Positions 55,796-64,000 of a DNA stretch of 64,000 bases are shown here, piece by piece (position 1 is the first letter of the stretch; the number at the start of each line of letters is the position of its first letter). The position numbers were made by a program, and so were the translations under genes. Source of the DNA: Asterias amurensis (taxonomy: Eukaryota > Echinodermata > Asteroidea > Forcipulatida > Asteriidae). A model generated the notes under the pieces. It saw only the letters and a program-made list of their open reading frames with translations, ran no database searches and had not been told where the DNA came from. The stretch is from NCBI RefSeq assembly GCF_032118995.1, contig NC_092651.1, positions 16,431,349-16,495,348 of the forward strand, given 5' to 3'.

Positions 55796-55961
55796 TTTGA
55801 CAAAAATAAATGATGCCAGAGAGTAACAGTTGAAAATACATGTATTTGTCATTGACTGTTATCTTTTTTGTGTACGCTTCTCGGAAAGCAAGGGGATCAC
55901 CTTATTTCAAATATCAAGTTATGAACCTCAAGGAAACTGAATTGGTTTAACACCTTTGTTT

Positions 55962-56105
55962 GGACACTTTACAGGCATATTCCACCCTGTGAATTTGTTC
56001 ACAGGACTCAGGGAAAGTAGGACTACTGGGTATACAGTGCTAATAACACGCATCGGTGTAATGGGTAAAAAACGAAACCCCTAAATTAATATTCTATCGA
56101 GTTGT
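55962..56105 (+). repeat. truncated family C SINE piece
   Basis: CACAGGACTCAGGGAAAGTA, TATACAGTGCTAATAACACG and CATCGGTGTAATGGG are the reverse of the left part of the element at 42988-43300. Confidence 0.55.
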
Positions 56106-56291
56106 CGGATTATTAAAACTAGAGCAGTCCACGGTTTTGTATTTTATTTTATTTTTATTTTTTCAAGTTTCCTTGGGTTTTGTTTGTATTACCCATTTTT
56201 TGGGCAAATTAAACAAAGAGCATTCGTATGAAAAAGAAGTAAAAATGTTATCTGATTCAAACACACACCTACATGCAACTGTAGATTTTGG

Positions 56292-56408
56292 TGCCACCAC
56301 TTTTTCATTCGATATGAAATAATATACCGTAGTATCTAATTAACCTCAATGAGATATCCCTTTTTGAAAAAATTAGTGAAAGTGGTGGCGCCTTACGGAA
56401 AGTTGTCC
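56292..56408. mobile_element. small inverted-repeat element, GCCACCACTTTTTCATT family
   Basis: Second copy of the element at 40335-40471: GCCACCACTTTTTCATTC at the left, AGTGAAAGTGGTGGCG at the right, with the same core (CAATGAGATATCCCTTTTTG). Confidence 0.75.
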
Positions 56409-56594
56409 TTATTTTGTTTAGATAGTCTTCGCAACAACGTCTTCAAAGCTTCCACAAGGCGATATAAATGACAAGCGCAACAGAACACTAAATCTCTCAT
56501 CACATCTTTCAAGTTTCATTATGAACTGCACAAATCAACAAATTGTGATTCAGTAGCTAGACCAGAATACTTATTCTAGCCATTTTGAAATCAG

Positions 56595-56665
56595 TGATAG
56601 CTTTGCCGCATTCGAACCTAGAACCTTGTGATAGGAGTCTAACCACTTGACCACGGTGTGGGTGT
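56595..56665 (-). pseudogene. tRNA-like remnant
   Basis: The minus strand reads GTGGTCAAGTGGTTAGACTC, then CACAAGGTTCTAGGTTCGAATGCG, an A-box/B-box pair at tRNA-like spacing. The acceptor stem is not recognisable, so this is a SINE head or pseudogene. Confidence 0.4.
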
Positions 56666-56712
56666 AGGTAGCTATCAGAAAAAAATTATGTACCTGACAG
56701 TGACAGCGAGAG

Positions 56713-56900
56713 TTAAGACCGGTTCATACTTCCTGCGAATGCGAACGCGAAGTGAATCTTGACGTCACAAATTCGCAGCAGTTGAACTCTGCTCTACTCC
56801 CTTGCGAATATCGCTGCGAAAGGAGGGTGTGACATCAAATTCACGTCAAATTCGCTTCGCATTCGCATTCGCATTCGCATGAAGTATGAACCGGGCTTTA
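56713..56900. mobile_element. inverted-repeat MITE rich in GCGAATGC words
   Basis: TTAAGACCGGTTCATACTTC at the left and GAAGTATGAACCGGGCTTTA at the right are inverted. The interior contains GCGAATGCGAACGCGAAG and, inverted, CTTCGCATTCGCATTCGC. 188 bp, non-coding. Confidence 0.8.
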
Positions 56901-57517
56901 GGATGCCGTTTGACTAATAGTAATAAAGCGACAGTTAAATTATTGTCCTACTATGTAGTCCACCATCTTCCCACCTGTGTAATGTGAGGATTGAAACTTG
57001 CAATTTCGTTTTGTAAATAGATGCTTCAATCTTAGGAAGTTCAAGATTTTGGGAGATTGTAGTGAGATAATTGATACCAAGTGGAGGTCTGATCATGTGT
57101 TCAATAAAGTGTGCACTTAACACTTAAGTACAGCTGCACATTTATAAACAGTTCACTACATGTACATGTACAATTTAAGCTATACCACAATATTACTCTG
57201 TTTAAAAACTTTTAATGTACCTTCAAAAACTATAGGAAAACTATAAACTAGCCACAAGTTATCTTCAACATGCTTCAACTTACCCTTTATCCCTGCAGAC
57301 AAGTGCATACAAGAGAAGTGCTCCCATGTGTGAGTCACCAGGGTCCATTTAGTTCCTGTGCTGGATATCCACCAGATGGAGTTTGCACAGGAGCATGTAT
57401 CATTACAGTACTTTATACCATTTTACACAGAACACTAGGGCTGGTTGTACATCCACACCATACTAATATGATCCATAGAGTTGCTCAAGTTCACAGTGAG
57501 TTTCACTGTACAGCTGC

Positions 57518-57712
57518 TGTGCCCAATTTCATAGAGGTGGTTAAGCAGAAAACTTTGCATACCAATTTTTTGCTAAGTAGATATAAGCAGGATACAAGTC
57601 ACAAATTGTACATGTGACATGGTAGGTTGGCCGGCAACCTCATTCTGGTAGCATATTTTTGTCTTTCGCTTAGTCGGTTTTTGTGCTTAAGCAGCTCTAT
57701 GAAACTGGACAA
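57518..57712. mobile_element. hairpin element, CCCAATTTCATA family
   Basis: It runs from GTGCCCAATTTCATAGAGG to TTAAGCAGCTCTATGAAACT, with TAAGCAG/GCTTA words inside. Confidence 0.7.
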
Positions 57713-57779
57713 TGTTGCTTAGCAGGAACAGGTGCTCAACCTAAATCTTTAAATGCCATGTCATATACAATGTATTGCT

Positions 57780-57990
57780 ATTGAATGGTTTCCTGCTTAT
57801 TTTTGCAAAGCAAACCTGCTTATTTCTGGTAAGCAAACCTGCCTATTCTGGTAAGCAAGCCTGCTAATTTTTGGTATAAAGCAAACCTGCTTTTTTGTTT
57901 TATGTAAACCTGCTTATTTTTTCCTGCTTCTTAATATTTTTGGGGTAATCAAACCTGCTTATAATTTGAGAGCAACCCTGCTTATTTTTG
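57780..57990 (+). repeat. degenerate minisatellite of GCAAACCTGCTTATTTTTGG units
   Basis: About eight units of roughly 20-28 bp carrying CCTGCTTATTTTT and GTAAGCAAA words. The units resemble the interior of the adjacent hairpin elements, so the array probably arose from one of them. Confidence 0.7.
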
Positions 57991-58007
57991 GTTAGCAAAA
58001 ATAATCA

Positions 58008-58200
58008 TGATTTCATTAAGCTGTTGAGCAGAAAATACCGCAAAGTTTCTTGCAAAGCAAAAATTTTTGATTGGCACATCTGTCAGAGTTGATGTAAACG
58101 TATGTTACTTTGGCGAGTAATCTGTTTCTGCTTACCAATAAATACTTTTCTGTGCATAGGAGGTTTTTGTGCTTACAGGCTTTATGAAATTGGGCCCTGC
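58008..58200. mobile_element. hairpin element, CCCAATTTCATA family
   Basis: The left end TGATTTCATTAAGCTGTTGA is diverged. The right end GTGCTTACAGGCTTTATGAA, then ATTGGGCCC, is well kept. Confidence 0.65.
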
Positions 58201-59400
58201 TTATTTTTTTAAGTAAGAAAAGCGGCTTATTCTTTATCACAGTCCTGCTTACTTTTAGTGAGCAATATGTCATGCTTATCAACAGAGGATTTATGTTTTT
58301 TCCCAAGAGTTGTTTTTGTCAAAAAAACAAACATAAATACTGAGAGAAAAAAGACTGAAAATAAATTGTGATATATTAATCAACAACTAATTATTTAATT
58401 AAATGTTTTTTTTGTTTTTTTTTGTTTTTTTCCTGCTTAGCAAATATTAATAGGGAGCCACTTACAAACATTGTACATTTGGGTTCTAGTACTACAAAGT
58501 AGCCCATTTCTGCTAAACAAGATTTCTCTGCTGAATAATGGATCTATTGTAATGTTGCATTAAAATTAAATTATCACTTAATAATGGCACAAAATTTTAA
58601 CAAACAACAAAATTATACATGTACAGACCTGTGTTGTTTAGAGCTTTTATTTATTAATTTATTTTTACCACAGACATAGCACATCACAGTTGTTTCATCA
58701 AGTTTTGCAAACAAACCAAACTTGCCTTACACTGCACTTTGTGAAGTCTTTACATTTAAATATCTGAATGCTAAACTGTCGACATCAGTTCATGAAAAAT
58801 ACGCATAGCAGTAAACTTTGTAGCAGTACTTGTTTGCTTTGCAGCTAACTTTTTTCAATTCCAATTTGAAATAGAAACACATCTTATATAGTGACCAAAT
58901 ATAATACAATAGTTTTTGTTATATCTACTTTTAAATTAACAATATATTCTTATAGGGCAGAGTCATTAAACAGTATTGCAATGAATTTCTCTTGGAACAA
59001 TAGATATTTATAAGCAAAGATTATAGAGCACTTGAGGCACAAGATGGGACTCTTGGCTGAAATGTGAAATGTGCATTGGACACCATTTCAGTAAAAAGCA
59101 ACTCTTTTGATGCAACACTATATTAGTGCAGACAATGACCATTGCAATTGATGATATAACAAATCATTTGCTTGCTGAATTGGTGCCACTGTGTATTTCA
59201 CATTCCAACAATTGTCAGAGCCCCAGTTCCTTGACTTGCACCTTCAGAACTATGTAATCTTTGGTACAAAAGGTACAAGAAATTCATGTGGGTCAATTTG
59301 TCTTAAAACCAACCTGTGAGAATTTCCTTGCCTCGACAGAAGGGAAGTGACATGTGCAGGTACATTAGGTCTTTCTTTTTGAAACCTTGGCAGGTAAAAC
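58201..59400. other. AT-rich non-coding stretch
   Basis: It contains more CTGCTTA/TTAGCAAA words up to about 58450 and T-rich runs. No gene is supported. Confidence 0.4.
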
Positions 59401-59503
59401 CTGAGCCCAATTTCATAACTCTGCTTAGCAGAACGTTTTGCATTTTCCTACTAAGCATCAAAGTAGCAGCATGCGCTTGGTAGCTATATAAAACTGGGCC
59501 CTG
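59401..59503. mobile_element. hairpin element, CCCAATTTCATA family, short copy
   Basis: GAGCCCAATTTCATAACTCT to TATAAAACTGGGCCCTGG, about 100 bp, with the central part missing. Confidence 0.65.
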
Positions 59504-61555
59504 GTTTAAATTTCTTTTAGTGCTAAATGTAAGGTTTGAAGATATGCCGAGTTTGAAAGCCACTGTTTCTGTTTTTTTCAGGCAATTACGACAGCAAAAC
59601 TGTTTGAAATTCGCCATTCGCACATTCAGAACTTTTTAAATGAAATGAAAAGATCTACATTATAACTTATTTAGCTGTGATACAAAGAACCTTCTGCTGT
59701 GATTTTCTAAGAATCAAATGTTTTTATCTTGGTTAGGTTTGCTCTGATAGAACAAGTAATGCCACAGGATTGTTTTATTTAAAACATTAAATATGCGCAG
59801 TTATAACACCTTGGATGACATTTTACTTTTAAAAGAAGTGTACTATTTGTAGTACTGATTGCAAATTGTGTATATTCTAATTTGTAATCATACACACAGT
59901 ACACCATCCTCATATTGTTTAAATCCTTTGCATGAAGTGCCTTCAAATTTACTGTGAACTGAAATAAGTGCGTCCAAACTGCTCAAATACTTTATAGAAA
60001 ACAATGAATTGCCAAAATGTCATCACAGGAATGGCTAAAAATCAGTCACGGGCACTGATGGGAATTGCCTCCTTAACACCGCCTTAGTTTGTGTCTTTGT
60101 GCTCCTTTGAAATATTTAATTTTGCAAAAATTTGGATCATTAAGGAGCATCCATTTTATGTTTAAATAAACAAAACCAAAAAATCACTTGAATAAATGTT
60201 TTATATACAACACAAAAATAGCTAGTCTTGTTCATATTTATGATTATTCTTTACAATATACCTATAATTGGTAATCTTTCTTTTTCCCAAATACAGACCC
60301 ATCAAATGTATGCATATTTACAGCTGCTTTGAATTCCACAATGCCACTTCAAGACAACTCAACATTATCTTCACTTAGCAAATATTATTAACAGCAACTA
60401 TTTTACAATGAAAGCAAATAAGAATCATATAAAGATAAGTATTGGGAGTAGGCCAACATCCCTGCCCCCAACTCAGCCTCAAATTATTGCACAACCTAGT
60501 ATAACATTCTATCTGGCATTTGACATACTATACACTTTAATTTTTTTATGAAATACAAATTGAAAAATGTATCTTTTGGAGATTGAATAGAAGATACAAA
60601 TGTTGCATGAACTGTGTTACACTATGGGTCAGGGAGGGGGTTTCCCTTAACTTTTGTTTTCATTCCCCGACGCCGCCAGATGAGTCAACCAAAATCGTGG
60701 GTCGCCCGCAAGTTTTTTCACTAGCCCGCATGTAATAAGACTTGTTAAACCATTTTATAAACTTACAAATAACTCTTGTTGGGATTTTACAAACGAATTC
60801 CTCAATTATTGAGGGATAGAACAATTTGTTGGCTCGCCTGGCGGGCTGGTGGGGAAAGGGTTTTGGCTCGCCCACCGCTGTTTTTACTCGCATATGGCGA
60901 TTGGGCGACCGCTAATATCGAACCCTGTGGGTCAGCCCCATTTCCTCAATGGCCAGGCCAAATGATTCTTGTTGGACAATTTCACATGGTTGCGTCAGTA
61001 TGTCCTTAACAAATGCTTACAGTATCAGTTTGTTGGCACAGTAACCTTGTTAACTGTGCCTCATTGTGCTTGAATGTTCTTTGAAATTTTCAACCCTCTA
61101 GCAGTTACTGGTTAACTCACAGACACAGCAATAGTTTGATGTAAAACAGAACTGATTCAACTAAAATTCACAAATTAATGTTAAAAGTAATTTATGTATA
61201 ATGTACATGAAAGACAATAGCAAGCATCAACAAATTGTTGACTAGGCCCAATGCTTCCTGATTCAAGAAACGATTATTATGAATTATTTTAAGGCTCAGA
61301 GTATTGAGCCATGCATGATATTAATACTGAAAGCATCTGGTTGTCAAGGCAACATTTGCTCACCCAGCTCCAATACCTGCGCACAATGCCAACACAGAAA
61401 GATACGTGTAGTGCTGCAAGGTCAAAACCAACATGTACGTACAAGGTTGTTTAAATATAATGCCCTTGTACTTGGACAATAGAATTTTTGAACAATTGCG
61501 TGAATGAAATATTTTATAAGCCAAATTTACCAACAACTTTGTCCAATACAGACAA
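59504..61555. other. non-coding stretch, possibly 3' UTR of the minus-strand gene at 62.7 kb
   Basis: AT-rich with relatively few repeats. 60660-60930 holds GGGTCGCCCGCAAG and TGGCTCGCCTGGCGGGCTGG words in inverted arrangement, probably an old inverted-repeat element. No coding frame is supported. Confidence 0.4.
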
Positions 61556-61559
61556 CTGC

Positions 61560-62040
61560 TAACGGAATAAAAAAACATGAGAACTGTACTTTCCCCCCAA
61601 ATCCTGTGAAAAAAAATTGGATCCAACAGGCACATCAGTATGGTGGGATTTGAATTGAACTCACAATCATTGTGATACTAGAGCAGATGTCTTACCACTA
61701 GACCATCAAGCTAGTCCGATGGCTAGAGGCAGTTTGATTCCTACACTGTAAAATACAAGGAACTATTTTTTGTTTTTTCTCCCCTTACACTGATGTGTAC
61801 CCGTACTTTCCCGAATTCTGTGAATAAATCACAGGCTTGCAAGGTTGGATTCTAACCCACGTCCTTTGAAATGTAAAGTAGATGTCTTACCAACTACTGT
61901 CTCACCCTGATAGCTAAAGGCAGTTTGAATCCTTTAGCAGCAAGTACGCTTTACTCTTACACCGATTAAATCGGTGTAAGAGTAAAGCCAAATCATTTTC
62001 CTTATCCCCAATGCAAATTTAACATCTATTGATTACAAAG
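61560..62040 (-). repeat. two diverged family C SINE pieces and a 41-bp palindrome
   Basis: CCAAATCCTGTGAAAAAAAA, then TGGGATTTGAATTGAACTCA and GATGTCTTACCACTAGACCA, is one copy; CCCGAATTCTGTGAATAAAT, then GATGTCTTACCAACTA, is another. Both are diverged from 42988-43300. At 61948-61988 a perfect palindrome (19-nt arms, GCTTTACTCTTACACCGAT, TAA loop) joins the second copy to an inverted piece of the family's other end (CCAATGCAAATTTAACATCT). Confidence 0.65.
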
Positions 62041-62163
62041 ACTTTGTGTGATACCAGTTTTATGAGATAACATGTTCTACTACAGGCCTAGAATTTCATG
62101 AAGCCCACAGCCTCTGTTTCCTGGTCTTGATTCCCCTTCAATAGATTCCCCTTCCACTAGAAT

Positions 62164-62547
62164 TTAAAGGCACTTGACACTATTGGACCAGTCGTCTCAC
62201 TTGGTGTATCTCAACCTATGCACAAAAAAACAAGCCAATAAAAATTTGAACCCAATTGGTTGTTGAAGTTGCGAGATAAAATGGAAGAAAAAACACCCTT
62301 GTCGCACAAAGCTGTGTTCTTTCTTATGTTTGATTTCGAGACCTCAAAATCTAATTCTGAGGTCTCAAAATTAAATTACAATATTTTGGCGGAAAATTAC
62401 TTCTTTCTCGAAAACTATGTTACTTCAGAGGAAACCATTTCTCACAATATTTAATACTAACAACAGCTCTCTATTGCATGTTACTAAGTGAGTGTTTATG
62501 CTAACAATTTCTTTCGAGTGATTACCAATAATGTCCAGTGCCTTTAA
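62164..62547. mobile_element. family A MITE
   Basis: From TTAAAGGCACTTGACAC to GTCCAGTGCCTTTAA with TTAA at both borders and the usual AATCTAATTCTGAGG hairpin core. Confidence 0.8.
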
Positions 62548-62695
62548 GAATTTCCAAAGGAAGTGCCCTTTGCTAAATTAAAATGGCCGTGCACTCTCAA
62601 AGAAGGAATTCTAGGCCTGCTAGTAAAGCTACTGATAAAAGCACCTGCTGCCTCAGATGCGACTTTCAATAATTCAACGTACATCCTACCATGAT

Positions 62696-62868
62696 CTACC
62701 ATCGGTCTTCCCAGGCCTGTCTTGGACCTTGTGGAGGTGGGGGCATGCTTCGCCCACTGCTTGGTCTCGTCCTCCTTGATCCGGTGGATGCAGTGGAGGT
62801 GCGGCTTGCCTCGCTGTTCAGGCTGGCCAGGCTGGATCCCTTGCTCAGACTGCCTGAGTAGTTGTGGC
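62696..62868 (-). CDS. probable terminal exon of an unrecognised minus-strand gene (partial)
   Basis: A minus-strand acceptor (CCCAATCTCCAG) precedes a frame of 56 codons ending in TAG at 62696-62698. It is rich in Ser, Arg and Pro: GSLSKGSSLASLNSEASRT, then GSRRTRPSSGRSMPPPP and a WEDRW end. GC content jumps well above the flanks, as expected for coding. The composition suggests a disordered C-terminal tail. The upstream exons would lie to the right, beyond 62.9 kb or outside the window; I could not find them within it. No family is recognised. Confidence 0.5.
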
Positions 62869-64000
62869 CTGGAGATTGGGACGACAAAGAAAGGGAGTCA
62901 CAATTACTGAGAATTTTCGAAGATACGTACCGTTCACAGTCAACCATTTTTAGCAATCGCATTTTCAACTAAACTCTGAGAGGGGAAAACAATTTCTATT
63001 TTAATTTGTATGGATTTCTGTGTAATGAAATGGTGAAATTTGATTTAAATTTCACATTTTAATTTTGGTAAAATTTGATTTAAATTTCACTTTTGAATTT
63101 TATACACTAACTCTATTTTGACCTGTGTCTGTTGCTCATGTTTTTCAAAAGAAGACAATCTCTAGCGATTTCTTTTTTTTTTTAGTTGAATTCACCAATG
63201 GAAAATTAATGTATTTATCAAGCAAAGAGTTGGATTTTGTAGTTAAGCATTAAATCATAAAGTGCAGTAGGCAACAAGTGACATCGGTTAAATGGCAAAT
63301 TTGCAATTTGCATTACAAACAGTTTGTGTTGTCTGCGGACAGTTAAGATTGAATATAACACGACACAGCTGTCATTTATTGATAAAAAGGAATTGGTTAA
63401 TGGTTAATCTGATCATACAAACTGATGCTAGTGATTTTATTCAGCGACAATGTATTTATAATCAAATTGCATTCAATATTTTATTTCATATTTATACAAG
63501 TTACTCACACATTGTACGTAGATCTTTGTAAAAAATTTAAAATAACCACAAAATTGACACGGAAACTCAACCATCTGCACTCGGACAATTCTAAAACCTT
63601 TCCTAATTTTTTTTTATAGAACCTTTCCTTTTAAAAACACAATTGCATCTTACTCTCAGTTTGATACTAGTACAGTGCACAGAAATGGTAGCAAGGTAGA
63701 AATGGAAAGCCCAGGGTTCACAGCCTGTGTTCACGCTTACATATTTTGACTCTTGACTTCATCTCTTTCACCAGTGTTTGGTCCATTTTGTTTTTAATGC
63801 TGTTTTTTCAGATATTGTGATAAAATCTACTCAAAAGTGCCGAGAAATGACCACATTAATCACGGTGTACGTATTTCTACCTCCATGGTATAATAAACAC
63901 AATATGCTTTTTTTATTTTTTTATGACCTCAAGGGATCTTGGCAATAACTCCCACAAGGGGACATTAACAACATCTCATACAAACATCCATGGGTTTAAA
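62869..64000. other. AT-rich stretch at the right edge
   Basis: Possibly intron of the gene ending at 62.7 kb. It contains a TTTGATTTAAATTTCAC tandem pair at about 63038-63093. No exon could be identified. Confidence 0.35.

Noticed and set aside
57270-57617. Plus-strand open frame with Cys residues after a good acceptor, possible EGF-like exon
   Set aside because: Cysteine spacing fits no module, and the frame runs into a hairpin repeat at 57518, so it is not counted as coding.
1-64000. CRISPR array, operon, toxin or defence cluster
   Set aside because: The window is eukaryotic intron-containing DNA. Tandem repeats are minisatellites or element interiors without spacer structure, and no such gene set is present.

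Overview
The window is animal nuclear DNA: AT-rich, intron-rich, with GT-AG introns and dense small interspersed repeats. Five protein-coding loci can be assembled from conserved protein blocks joined by phase-consistent splice sites. The dispersed elements (a ~390-bp TTAA-flanked inverted-repeat element, tRNA-derived SINEs, hairpin elements ending CCCAATTTCATA) look deuterostome, most likely an echinoderm and perhaps a sea star. The taxon is an inference from repeat style and protein similarity; no marker gene in the window proves it.

Layout. 1-9.7 kb, minus strand: an ANKH (progressive ankylosis) orthologue, twelve coding exons including one tentative terminal exon, ~475 aa. 9.7-12.3 kb: shared upstream region. 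12.3-17.5 kb, plus strand: DNAAF6/PIH1D3, six exons, 188 aa, an assembly factor for ciliary dynein arms. 17.5-27.4 kb: gene-poor DNA made largely of repeats, with an expanded hairpin element at 19.4-20.2 kb and a nearly perfect 173-bp palindrome at 22.9-23.1 kb. 27.4-31.5 kb, plus strand: a two-exon gene with a TATA box encoding a 621-aa coiled-coil/low-complexity protein I do not recognise. 31.5-36.5 kb: repeats. 36.5-38.3 kb, minus strand: an ING1/ING2-type PHD-finger gene, two exons, 303 aa, with an unusual xKPGY repeat. 39.1-51.6 kb, plus strand: CARS2, mitochondrial cysteinyl-tRNA synthetase, thirteen exons, 724 aa. 51.6-64 kb: repeats, plus one probable terminal exon of an unrecognised minus-strand gene at 62.7-62.9 kb that would enter from the right.

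How the genes relate. ING1 and CARS2 are head-to-head with 784 bp between start codons, the same arrangement as human ING1 and CARS2 on 13q34, so this looks like an ancient divergent pair probably sharing a promoter. ANKH and DNAAF6 are also divergent but 2.6 kb apart. The five genes do not form one pathway (membrane transport, dynein assembly, unknown, chromatin reading, mitochondrial translation).

I found no operon-like, CRISPR, toxin or defence system, no rRNA, and no intact tRNA gene; tRNA-like sequences here are SINE heads or pseudogenes. The most notable points are the conserved ING1-CARS2 pair, the ING1 xKPGY tract, the 24-bp tandem copies of the CARS2 HIGH-motif exon end and its splice donor, a decayed duplicate of an ANKH exon, and several nested or flanked repeat insertions.
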